Origin: Ampelocalamus luodianensis
Taxonomy: Eukaryota > Streptophyta > Magnoliopsida > Poales > Poaceae
DNA length: 64,000 nucleotides
Reading direction: 5' to 3'
Assembly (NCBI GenBank): GCA_036346255.1
Contig: CM070617.1
Location: 20,697,080 to 20,761,079 of the forward strand
A program made the position numbers and the translations under genes. Shown here one piece after another: positions 11,145 to 21,566 of the stretch. Below the pieces are notes generated by a model. The model was not told where the DNA came from. It worked only from the letters and a program-made list of their open reading frames with translations, and did not search any database. Numbering within the stretch: position 1 is the first letter of the stretch; each line of letters opens with the position of its first letter.

Positions 11145-11146
<2 letters not shown>
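10647..11146 (-). promoter_or_regulatory. psbS copy 1 upstream region
   Basis: This lies between the psbS start codon and the first (TA)n tract. A TATA-like cataaaag on the minus strand sits near 10725-10732, about 80 bp upstream of the ATG. A CCACGT core lies near 10839. It is almost identical to 24405-24906 upstream of copy 2. The promoter elements are inferred from position only. Confidence 0.4.

Positions 11147-11238
<92 letters not shown>
11147..11238. repeat. (TA)n microsatellite
   Basis: An uninterrupted TA tract of about 92 bp at the left edge of a palindromic element. The tract in unit 2 at 24907-24998 is of similar length. Tracts like this are unstable and hard to assemble. Confidence 0.97.
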
Positions 11239-11240
<2 letters not shown>

Positions 11241-11582
11241 ATTTCTCTTACTCCCACTTCTAATATACCAGTTAAACAAATATATTATACTTCTTTATCA
11301 CTTTCAGTATACTTGAATACCAATTATAAGATACTACAATGTGATTTGATCAGAAAATTTTCATTGGAGTTCTTTATTTTTGCTATATACCCTTTTTCAT
11401 ACATAAAAGAAGTATATACACGGATTTTGGTATAAAAAGTGGATTTTCATGAAAATTTTCATATAACTCACTTTATGACATCTTATAATCATTATTGGAG
11501 TATACTCAAATTGATAAAAATGTATCATTATACAATTTAAGTGATATATGAGAGATGGAAGTATGTACTCTCAGGAGTACCA

Positions 11583-11585
<3 letters not shown>
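11239..11585. mobile_element. Palindromic (foldback) MITE-like element, copy 1
   Basis: This stretch of about 350 bp is itself a near-palindrome. Its left part (tactcccacttctaatatacc...) pairs with its right part (...gagagatggaagtatgtactc), and about 110 bp of each end can pair. The reverse complement of the whole also aligns with 12130-12493. (TA)n tracts lie on both sides, which suits insertion at TA as in Tc1/mariner-type MITEs. There is no coding capacity. A transcript would fold into a long hairpin. Confidence 0.65.

Positions 11586-11632
<47 letters not shown>
11586..11632. repeat. (TA)n microsatellite
   Basis: A TA tract of about 47 bp at the right edge of the first palindromic element. 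The unit 2 counterpart is 25351-25395. Confidence 0.95.
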
Positions 11633-11637
<5 letters not shown>

Positions 11638-12070
11638 GAAACTCTATTTCATCCAAGCCAGGGCTTATTAGGGAAGCAGGATTCCTCGAAAATTTATGAT
11701 TCCACATAAGAATCCTAAACAGGGCATTTTCTTATGTTTGTTAGCTATACGAAAATGAATTGCTGGGGTGGTTAGTGGAAGGAAATACTGAATGTTGCTA
11801 CTTATTTTTTTTTCTTTGGTAGGCTATTTCGGCTCCAATAAGATTTCGAAGGAAGGAATTCGTCGGATATTCCCATGTTCCATTTAGCTGCCAAGTGCCA
11901 AACGAAAGCAAGCCCAAAAAACAACATGAAATTTAACGAGAACCAAACGGATGCAAGCCAAACGAAAATAAATGAGTGAATAATTTACATTTTCTGTTCA
12001 TCTAGGGTAAACGTCGGAAATATAGCCATCCATAGACCAGCATAGTGCAGTGGTTCCAATACCAGTGGGA

Positions 12071-12072
<2 letters not shown>
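11633..12072. other. Spacer between palindromic elements
   Basis: This AT-rich sequence between two foldback elements has no open frame or splice-bounded exon that I can support. The duplicate is 25396-25833. It is part of the far upstream region of psbS. Confidence 0.5.

Positions 12073-12129
<57 letters not shown>
12073..12129. repeat. (TA)n microsatellite
   Basis: A TA tract of about 57 bp. The unit 2 counterpart is 25834-25892. Confidence 0.95.
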
Positions 12130-12131
<2 letters not shown>

Positions 12132-12493
12132 AAAATGGTATGGTACTCACAGAGTGCGTACTCCACCTCTCATATACCATTTAAATTGTATGATGATACC
12201 TCTTTATCAATTTGAGTATACTCCAATAATGATTATAAGATACCCTAAAGTGAGTTCCATGAAAAAATTCATGAAAATCCACTTTTATACCAAAATCCGT
12301 GTATATACTTTTTTATGTATGAAAAAGGGTATATAGCAAAAATAAAGGGCTCCAATGAAAATTTTCCGATTAAGTCACATTGGAGTATCTTATAATTGGT
12401 ATTCAAGTATACTGAAAGTGATAAAGAAGTATAATATATTCGTTTAAGTGGTATATTGGAAGTGGGAGTACATACTCCCGGGAGTACAAAACG
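12130..12493. mobile_element. Palindromic (foldback) MITE-like element, copy 2
   Basis: The same family as 11239-11585, in inverted relation to it, starting ggaaaatggtatggtactc and ending tactcccgggagtac. The ends are inverted repeats of each other. A third, terminal fragment (ggaaaatggtatggtactc...) follows at about 12506-12542 and runs into another (TA)n tract. Confidence 0.65.
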
Positions 12494-12539
12494 GGTGTCC
12501 TATATGGAAAATGGTATGGTACTCTGAGACGATCTCATA

Positions 12540-12542
<3 letters not shown>

Positions 12543-12620
<78 letters not shown>
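12543..12620. repeat. (TA)n microsatellite
   Basis: A TA tract of about 78 bp. The unit 2 counterpart is 26304-26380. Confidence 0.95.
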
Positions 12621-12623
<3 letters not shown>

Positions 12624-12740
12624 GTGTTTGGTTGGACCAATGGAATGAAACCATCTGAGATAAGTTGATTAAGTTTAGAGAATATTTGACAAAGATGTCT
12701 GTTCATTGATGTCAATTTGTTATCTAAAAGACCTTATAAG

Positions 12741-15700
12741 TGTCGAATCCAGGAGCGAAAGACCTCAGATTCTCTGTGCTTCATACACTAGTCTAGGAAC
12801 AGCTAGTGTACATAGTTAAACAAGAGATGGTAACACAACCATAACACGCGATTTATTTTACATAATTTAAGTTCGTTACAAAAAGGGCATAATGCCACTA
12901 AGCAAAACACAGTGGAAGCAAAAACGGCAAGGTAGGCCATACGATTCGCCACAGGTAATCGTTTGGAGATGTAGCCTAGTCGTTCAAGTTCTCATTCTCC
13001 TCGTAGCATTCATCTCCTGCTCAATATTTGAATTAAGCAAGAGTGAGCACAACAAACGTGCTCGCAAGTCACACCTGTCAAGTAACAGATTTATGCATGC
13101 AAAGATTTATCAATAGGAGGCTTATATGGTTTAATTTGCATAAAGCAATAATTTTTATTTAAATATTCATATTAAGTTTCTGAAGCAGTTTATTACATAG
13201 CTAATTTTTTTTATAAATTTTGAGTTTTATAGTTAGATAACATTCATCAACAAGTGGTGAAGGATACCCTCCTATCACATGGCTACCCGCCCAATTCCCA
13301 TTTGGATAGAAATGCAAAACAATTTAATAAAATCTTTTGAAAACAAAACAAAAAAATCTAACTTTGAGTGGTTTTGCTAGCATGTCATTGACCGTGGACA
13401 CGACTATTCGAATAGTTCTTGACACTCTGCGGAGGTTGTACAACTTTACCCACAAAGAGATAACTGACTTATAATGTTCATCTCACACACTGCCGAAGGT
13501 GTGCGACTAAGTCATTATCTCAAAGCTTTTACAATGCATCATCCCACCGTAGTCCCGTCTCGCTAAGATTCCGCCCCCTTTGAATAGAAACCCGTCGGGT
13601 TCAGGCCCCCTCTTGCGCTAGGTGGCAATACATAAAAGTAGGTCATAAAAAACACTCACGCAACCAGATGGCACGACCACGGTACAATGCTACAAATTAT
13701 TTAGCCAGGTCCCGCCCACACAGGACATATGATAGTACGATAGGGCTTAGCAAGATGCGACTCGAAGACCGGTCCTTAACTGACTTGGGCGACTTCCAAA
13801 CAAACCCTGGGCCTCGACCATAGAAATGAGTCGATCCCGTGCATAGACATGCACCCATCCAAACATCCATTTCGCCCAAATCCAAACTAATTTTTATTTT
13901 GTTTAACAAGTCAAACCATTTTATAAATTTCTATGGTAAAGACAATACCATGGCAACATTTTAAATTATAGGTGATTTTGTGGCTAAATTCCTCAAAGTA
14001 AATATTTTTTGTCTAAGCTCCGACTAAGCATAGTATTTTTCAACATGTTCTAGTTCATACTAATGTATCAACCAGATTTCCACTAAGGTATCAAGGAGTG
14101 GGAAATTCAATATCAAAATTGGGTGTACAATGGAATTAGGGATAACTATAAAGTTAAAACAAGGATTTAAATTACTTGAATTTAAATATGCATGCAATAA
14201 TAATTTAAAAGAATTTAAATACTTTGAAATACTGGAATTCAATATGATCAAAGGTGTAACTTTCCTTGCTCAAATGCTTGAGGATCTACTTCTTTGAAGT
14301 ATTCGGGTTCCCCGGAGTCGTCGAAATCTACACGCGAAAACGAGCTGAATTCAAATAAAATTTAAATAAATTCAAATTACATTCAAATGAACTCCGAAAG
14401 AAATAATTTTAGGTTAGATAGCTAGATCTTGAATTTATATGAATTTAGAAATTTGAATCGCTCGAATCGGAGTTCGAACGGAGGAGATACGACCTTTGGA
14501 AGTTGACAAATGCATGAAATAATGACAAGGGAGATTTTTGGATTTTTCGGATTTATTTTCTAAAAGAAAAAGGAGTTGAACTACCGACAGGTGGGCCCCG
14601 CATGGGTGGACTGGGTCCACGAGCGCCCGAAGTCCACCGCAGAGCCACGTCAGGGAAGGAGCTGAGGTGGCGCCGAGGTGGGCGAGGAGGTGGCGATAAG
14701 GTGGAGCCACGCCGACGCGGGGTCGCCGGTGGTCTCGACCGTGAGGGCTCACCGGCGCTACGCACTGGGGCGAGCCCGGTGGGTGGTACCAAAATGCGGA
14801 GGATGGCGCACTGAACCTGATACTCTCGGTTGAGGCGCGAGAGCGGGGAGAAAAGGCCGGCGGCGAGGGAGAGATGCGACAGCGGCGGTGGCTCGGATAA
14901 GGCGAAGGAGTTCCAGCGGGAGAGCGAGGAAGTGGGTGCGCGCACAAGGTGCTTCGCGCCGAGGCGATGCCAACGGTGGGGCGGGCGGCTAGGAGCTTCT
15001 CGCCGTCATCGTCGTCGGCGAGAGTGCGGTCGAGCTCTTGAGCTCAAATCTCGCGAGTGAGGAGAGAGGGGTGGGTTGGAGAGCAGAGGAGGAGGAGAAG
15101 GGGCATCGAGTGCGCTTATAGGTGATGAGGAGGAGCGGGGAGGAGGCGCGGCATGGGCGCTCCATGGGAGCTTCGGGCGCCGCAGACAAGGGTCGGCGAG
15201 TGGGACGGCTACAGGACGGGGAGTGGATGGCGGAGGGACGCGCGCAATAAATGCGTGTTGACAAGGGCGCTTCGAGGGCAGGGCGGGACAAGGCGTCAAC
15301 GAAAACCGGCGCGAAGCGCACGCAGCGCGTGGGGCTCCAACGGCAGAGGGGGAAGGAGGAAGAAGGTGAGGGAGAGGCGAGAGAGGAAGGTGCTTGCGGG
15401 TGGGTGCGGAGAGGGAGGCGCTGGCGGGTGGGGCGCGGAGAGGGAGGCGCTGCGGGTGGGGCGCGGTGAGGGAGACGCTCGCGGGTGGGCCTGCCGCGTT
15501 AGTGGGAGGGAGGAAGCGTGGCGCGGCGCGGGCTCGCGCGGTGAGTGGCCGAGGATCGGGCCGTCGCGAACGGAGTGGGTGGAGCCGAGCTTTGCTGCCC
15601 AAGGCAAGAAGAGGATTTTCAAATGGATTTTTGAATTAAGAAATACAAGAAATAGAAAATGCATTTTATAATATAGTTAATTAGGTCCAAAAATTCAAGA

Positions 15701-16056
15701 AAAATACACAGAAATCCCTTGAATTAAATGGAATTTAATAAAATTATTTATAACTATAATTTAGTTTTAAATTTTGCAAACAATCTATTTTTAACTTTCG
15801 CGACAAAAGAAAAACACTTTTAAAATTCCAGATAATCCAAGAAAAACTTTAAATACTCGTTTTGACTTTTGAATACAACAAAATTTAAGAAATTTAAATA
15901 AATCAAATTTTGATTTAATTGAAGTTTGGTTAGCTCAATTTAAATTGTTTTTATTTTTTTGAAATTTCTGGTTTAAGCTTTATTAATCCAATAAACCAAA
16001 TGGTTATTTTTAATTTTGAAAATTTTCAAAAAAGCTCAGAAAATTAGGATGTTGCA
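12741..16056 (-). repeat. 3' LTR of gypsy element, unit 1 (3.3 kb)
   Basis: In element orientation the LTR starts TGCAACATCC (right end) and ends ...GGTTCGACA-type sequence (left end, tgtcgaatcc on the + strand). It contains AT-rich ends and a GC-rich segment at 14550-15610, whose many long overlapping frames are composition artefacts. A TATA-like cttata (15115-15120, minus strand) corresponds to a full TATAAAAG in unit 2. Confidence 0.85.
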
Positions 16057-16071
16057 AACCTACCCCCCTTA
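16057..16071 (-). other. Polypurine tract of gypsy element
   Basis: On the minus strand the sequence reads taaggggggtagg immediately before the LTR start TGCAAC, the expected place and composition for the plus-strand primer. Confidence 0.8.
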
Positions 16072-16100
16072 TGGGAATCTCGACCCCGAGATTCAGACTT

Positions 16101-17459
16101 GGTTAGCAAAAAGGCGGGGATACTCGGCTTTCAGGTTTTCTTCTCGTTCCCAAGTGGCTTCTTTTTCTGAGTGATTACTTCATTGGACTTTGCATGAACG
16201 GATGATCTTGCTTCTGGTAACGCGCTCTGCGACATCAAGTATCTTGATCGGTCGCTCCACATAGGTGAGATCTTCTTGAAGATTGATGCTTTCCAACGGT
16301 GTTTGCTCTATCGGAACTCGAAGACATTTCTTCAACTGCGACACGTGGAAGACGTTGTGAACTGCTGATAAAGATGCCGACAACTCAATTTGATAGGCAA
16401 CTTCGCCTCTTCTTTCTAAAATCTTGTACGGTCCAACAAATCTTGGTGTGAGTTTTCCTCTGATCTGGAATCTTCGTACTCCTCTCAGTGGAGTTACTTT
16501 TAGATAGACAAAATCTCCTATCTCAAAGGATAATTCTCTGCGACGATTGTCAGCATAACTTTTCTGTTGGGATTGGGCCACTCTCCGTCGTTCTCTTATT
16601 AGTTTTACTTTACTTTCAGTGTCCTTAATCAGTTCAGGTCCAAGGAACTTACGTTCCTCGACTTGATCCCAAAGAAGAGGGGTCCTACACTGTCTATCGT
16701 ACAATGCTTCAAATAGAGACATTTGCAAGCTGGCTTGATAGCTGTTGTTGTACGAGAATTCTACATAAGGAAGATTCTGGTCTCAGCTCTTCCCATAGTC
16801 TATAGCACGGGCTCGAAGCATGTCTTCCAAAATCTGATTTACACGTTCCGTTTGTCCATCTGTCTGCGGATGATACGCCGTGTTGAAGTTGAGTCTAGTT
16901 CCTAAGGCTTCATGCAGGCTTTTCCAAAACCTAGAGGTGAACTGCGATCCTTTGTCGGATACTATCCTTTTGGGTACCCCATGTAGACAAACGATTCTGA
17001 CCATGTACAACTCTGCTAATTTACTACTTCTGTAAGTGGTCTTGACTGGTATGAAATGTGCCAATTTAGTTAATCGGTCGATCACGACCCAGATGGAATC
17101 ATATCCAGATTGGGTCCTAGGCAGTCCAGTGATAAAATCCATGCCGATTTGTTCACACTTCCACTCGGGAATTGGTAAAGCCTGCAATAACCCAACGGCC
17201 TTTGATGGTCCGCTTTGACTCTTTGGTATACACACATTGTGCAATGAATTCACCAATCTCTCGCTTCATCGACCCACCGCATTTTTCCTTGGATCTGGTA
17301 CATCTTGGTACTTTCAGGGTGAATGGAGTAAGGTGATTCATGGGCTTCCTTCAGAATCAACTGTTTTATTTCCTGATGGTTAGGTACACAGATGCGATCA
17401 CCGAACCAAACGGTACCTTGATCATCCTCAAAAAATCCTGGGGCTTTGCCTCTTCTCAT
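16101..17459 (-). pseudogene. gypsy integrase and chromodomain remnant, unit 1
   Basis: Minus-strand frames give a zinc-binding N-terminal part (ILKEAHESPYSIHP near 17340) and then the catalytic core with the three acidic positions in context: MDFITGLP, VSDKGSQF and QTDGQTERVNQ (17256 down to 16783). The GPY-type segment (GPYKILERRGEVAYQIEL) and a chromodomain-like tail (PIKILDVAERVTRSK) follow. A TGA replaces Trp near 16180 just inside the tail, and a TGA-like break separates the core from the C-terminal part near 16780. The zinc-finger part is shifted near 17270, where unit 2 reads normally. Confidence 0.85.
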
Positions 17460-17574
17460 ATTCTTTTTTATTTCTTTGATGTCTTCATCTTCTTTCTGAT
17501 TTGACTCAGAATAGTTGGTTCAAATTCCAAAGTGTTTACACATCCCTGGTTAACAATCTCTAAGGTCAGATGCC

Positions 17575-19138
17575 TCAATTCTCATACAATCTTGGTTGAC
17601 TCTCGTGAACTAACATAGTGTTACAGTACCCTTTTCGACTTAGGGCATCTGCCACTACATTTGTTTTGCCTAGATGGTAATGGATTCCAAGATCGTAATC
17701 CTTTATTAGTTCTAACCATCTCCTTTGCCTAAGATTGAGTTCTGACTGAGTGAAGATGTATTTCAAGCTTTTGCGATCTGTGAAAATCTCACAGCGATTA
17801 CTGATGAGGTAATGCCGCCAAATTTTCAAGGCATGCATGATCGCGGCTAATTCGAGATCATGCGTCGGATAATTTCCTTCATGAGGCTTTAATTGGCGAG
17901 ATGCGTAAGCCACTACCTTACTTTCTTGCATCAGCACGCATCCATAGCCTTGACGAGGCGTCACGAAGACTTCAAAGTCCTAGTGGATGTCGTAAGACTA
18001 ACACAAAGCAGAGACTAGTCTTTTCTTTAATTCTGAAAACTTTGCTCGCAAGCATCTGTCCATTCAAACTTCTTTTCTTTCTTCAAAAGTTGAATCATAG
18101 GTCTAGCGGTTTTGGAGAATCTTTCGATAAATCTTCGGTAATAACCAGTTAATCCAAGGAAACTTCTTACTTGGGTAACGGATTTGGGTTGCCTCCAATC
18201 TATTACGGCTTCAACCTTGGCGGGATCAACTGCAACACCGCCTGCTGACACGATGTGTCTCAGAAACGCTACTTGGCTTAGCCAAAATTCACTTTTACTG
18301 AATTTGGCGTAGAGCTGCTGCTCCCTGAGCCTTTCCAAAACTGTCCTGAGATGCTTCTCATTTTCTTATTCATCCTTTGAGTATATGATAATGTAGTCAA
18401 TGAATACAACTACAAACTTATCCAAGAATTCCATGAATACTTTATTCATCATATTCATTAAATAAGTTGATGCATTCACAATTCGAATGACATTACTGTA
18501 AACTCGTATAGTCTGTATCTTGTGGTGAAAGCAGTCTTTGGTATGTCTTCTGGTCTGATCTTTAATTGATGATAGCCAGATCTTAGATCAATCTTGAAGA
18601 AAACACTTGCTCCTTTCAACTGATCAAAGAGATCGTCGATCCTAGGTAACGGATACTTGTTCTTGATTGTGACTTCATTAAGTGACTTGTAATCTACACA
18701 CATCCTCATACTGTTATCCTTCTTTTTGACGAACAGTACGGGTGCTCCCCAAGGGGATGAACTTGGTTGAATATAACCCTTGTCTTGTAATTATTCGATC
18801 TGTTTCTTCAATTCTGCTAGCTCATTTGTTGGCATTCTATATGGTCTCTTCGAAATTGGACCAGTCCTTGGGACTAGGTCAATCAGGAACATGATGTCCC
18901 TATCTGGTGGCATACCGAGTAATTCCTTAGGAAATACATCCGGGTATTCTTTCACCACTGGGATATCTTCTAACTTTACATCCTTCAGACTGGTCAAGAT
19001 GGGACCTTCTCTAACAGAGGTATCGGGTCTGAATTCTACTTCAATTCCTTGGTTATTGGTGAGGGTAATAGACCTATTGGCACAGTCTATCTGACCTCGA
19101 TTTTTGGCTAGCCAATCCATTCCAAGAATCACATCCAA
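17575..19138 (-). pseudogene. gypsy reverse transcriptase and RNase H remnant, unit 1
   Basis: Frames on the minus strand show ILGMDWLAK after the protease, then PLPRIDDLFDQLKGA and FKIDLRSGYHQLKI of the fingers and palm. FIDYIIIYSKDE follows; the family norm is FIDD, so the second catalytic Asp is Tyr (codon at 18393-18395). Next come FLGLTGYYRRFIERFS and the RNase H segment with TDRKSLKYIF and NVVADALSRK. Nonsense codons occur at 18791-18793 and near 18370. An indel near 18478 and damage near 17960-18050 add frameshifts. Confidence 0.88.
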
Positions 19139-19192
19139 TCCTTAGGAGTGCAAGACTATTAAGTCTGCCAAGAAAGGTACTCGTGATATCTC

Positions 19193-20439
19193 CTAGGTAA
19201 GGTTTGGGCATAGGGAACTAGTCCTCATTTTCGAGCCCGGGGAATAGATTAACATAGGGTTAACCAAGGGAGAGATAGATAACCCATATTTTATCACAAA
19301 CTTATTTGAAATAAAAGAATGCGAAGCTCCTGAATCAAATAAAACCGATGCTGGTACTGAATTAACAAGGAACGTACCAAGGACTACGTCTGGTGCAGTC
19401 TGTGCTTCTTCTTTTGTGATGTGATTCACACGTCCTTTTATGTACTGGACTGATGGCTTCACAACTGGCACGCTGCCAGGTGCTAGAACTCCTTGATTGG
19501 GTTGGGCTGAGGTTGCTGCTTGTTGCTTCTTCGGGCACTTATTGGCATAGTGCCCTACTTCATTGCAATGGAAACAGGTAACTCCTGCAGTTGAGGTAGG
19601 TGGCTTTTTCTGAAACTGCCCCCCAGGCGAAGTGTTGCGAAAACCGTGGTGGGTCGCGTGAGCCGCACAGTGCTTTGGTAGAAGAGGACTGGGATTTCCC
19701 ATGATGAGGTGGCTGAGTCTGAGTAGTGCGGGGCTTGGGAAAACCCCCAGAGTTGAACTTCTGGTTTGTCATCCTTCTCTTGCGGTTTTCCATTTCCAGG
19801 TGCTTGCCCTCCTAGCGGATAGCCTTGCTTACCAACTGCTGAAAGTCGGTGTAATCTTGGGCGATGAGTTGGACTGAGAGATCATCATTGAGTCCTTCCA
19901 AAAATCGTTCCTACTTGGCTTCATCAGTTGCCACGTTTTCCGATGCATAGCGAGCTAGCTGGTTAAACTTGTGCAAATACTCATTGACGGAGCGGTTGCC
20001 TTGGCGCATTGCGCGGAACTCTTTCTTCTTCAGGGTCATCATGCCCGATGGAATGTATGCGCGGCGGAGCGCCCGCACAAATTCGTCCCAAGTGATGTTC
20101 TGAGCATCAGCGTGAGACTGGGTGAAATTATCCCACCACTCTGATGATGGTCCATTCAGTTGGTGAGAGACGAACAAAACTCTCTCACGGTAAGTGCATT
20201 GGACCATATCCAGTTTCTTGTTGACTGCCATAAGTCAATCATCAGCTTCCATTGGCTCGGTGCTGCTGGAGAAAGTTGGAGAACGCATCCTCATGAACTA
20301 TGGTATGTTGGCCCTTAGAGGAGGTGGGGCGTGAGCTTGGGGTTGAGCTGCTACTGTTGCTTGTAAGTTCTGCGCATTGTTGAGTGATTGTGCGAGCAGG
20401 TTGATCAGTTGTGCTTAGTTGGCCATCATTTGGTGCCAA
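19193..20439 (-). pseudogene. gypsy gag and protease remnant, unit 1
   Basis: Read from high to low coordinates: an N-terminal gag piece (20242-20439), the retrotransposon gag domain (19911-20231, with LNGPSSEWWDNF and YIPSGMMTLKKKEF), and a zinc knuckle CFHCNEVGHYANKC near 19530-19580. The protease with the DSGA active site (VLFDSGASHSF) is near 19325-19345. A TGA in place of the usual Trp separates the first two pieces near 20230, in the context EADD-stop-L. Confidence 0.85.
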
Positions 20440-20996
20440 TCGGGCCCTTCAGCTGGAGGAGGTGGTGGCGATGGAATTAGGTTCCCTTGACGATCCACAT
20501 TGTCTCTCACTGCCGCTTTGGTCTTTGTCACTACTGCTATGAGTAGTCACCATCTGCTAGATCTTCAAAGACTTAGGAAAGAGAGGAGGAACTAAGGGGG
20601 ATAGATCGAAACAACTAACCTAAACAAAACAACTAACTCAAAAGCTTTTCCAAATAACTTTAATAGCTTTGTACAACGTTCTACTCAAGGCTATCTGTCT
20701 TCGACGATTCTTGCACGACGATGCCCTTTCGACAGCATCAGGTCTTGAGGTCTTGAACATCATGGTTACTAACCGTGTGACCTACTATAGAAATTTTTCA
20801 GGGAAAGAGGATCCGTTTAACAATATAAAATGGTGAAGAAGGAAATAGATAAGAAAGAATTGCTAGGAGAAGCTAGGGATAGATAGATGACCAAGATGAG
20901 AAGAGAACAAATTATTACCATTTTGTTATATAAAATAAGTTTTGAAGTCTTTCTACTAACGGTCATTCTAACTAGATTACGACCTACAGTCGAGAT

Positions 20997-21009
20997 GGCT
21001 TTGATACCA
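20997..21009 (-). other. Primer-binding site for initiator Met-tRNA
   Basis: On the minus strand TGGTATCAAAGCC lies five bases inside the end of the 5' LTR. It matches the usual plant site TGGTATCAGAGC except for one base. In unit 2 the same site lies just below 34772. Confidence 0.85.
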
Positions 21010-21014
21010 CTTCT

Positions 21015-21566
21015 TGTCGAACCCAGGAGCGAAGGACCCCAGATTCTCTGTGCTGCATACACTAGTCCAGGAACAGCTAGTGTACACAGTCAAAAAAGAG
21101 ATGGTAACACAACCATAACACGCGATTTATTGTACATAATTTAAGTTCGTTACAAAAGGGGCATAAAGCCAGTAAGCAAAATACAGCGAAAGCAAAAGTG
21201 GCAAGGTAGGCCACACAATTCGCCACAGGCAATCGTCTGGAGGCATAGCCTAGTCGTTCAAGTTCTCATTCTCCTCGTAGCATTACTCTCCTGCTCAATA
21301 TTTGAATTAAGCAAGAGTAAGCACAACAACCGTGCTCGCAAGTCACACCAGTCAAGTAACAGATTTATGCATGCAAGGATTTATCAATGGAAGGCTTATA
21401 TGGTTTAATTTGCATAAAGCAACAATTTTCATTTAAATATTCGTGCTCGCAAGTCACACCCGTCAAATGTGATTTATGCACGGGGCGGTGTGAGGAGGAA
21501 TGGGTGAAGGAGGAAGAGAGGATGGAGAGGATAGGGAGGAGGCAGAGGAGCGCTGTCGAGATCCGG
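21015..21566 (-). repeat. Truncated 5' LTR of gypsy element, unit 1
   Basis: The first 450 bp align with 12741-13180, the matching end of the 3' LTR. A short G-rich piece follows (gaggaggaatgggtgaagga...), and the LTR then stops at a related but diverged LTR. About 2.8 kb of the LTR is missing. Confidence 0.8.

Larger units (their letters stand above)
12741..21566 (-). mobile_element. Ty3/gypsy chromovirus, decayed, copy in unit 1
   Basis: A minus-strand element. The 3' LTR is 12741-16056, followed inward by a polypurine tract, integrase with a chromodomain-like tail, RNase H, reverse transcriptase, protease and gag. A primer-binding site (20997-21009) and a truncated 5' LTR (21015-21566) follow. 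The LTR of about 3.3 kb and the C-terminal chromodomain fit the Tekay-like chromovirus lineage. Several defects (three nonsense codons and an Asp-to-Tyr change in the catalytic pair of the reverse transcriptase) are shared with the copy in unit 2, so they are older than the duplication. Confidence 0.9.

Noticed and set aside
11091..11435. Open frames encoding long Tyr-Ile repeats (also 11998-12180, 25812-26018 and 26207-26478)
   Set aside because: Translations of (TA)n microsatellites.
14435..15671. Several long overlapping open frames on both strands (also 28303-29410)
   Set aside because: They lie inside the GC-rich part of the 3.3-kb LTR, overlap in all frames, give low-complexity Arg/Pro/Ser/Gly translations and are not kept between the two units.
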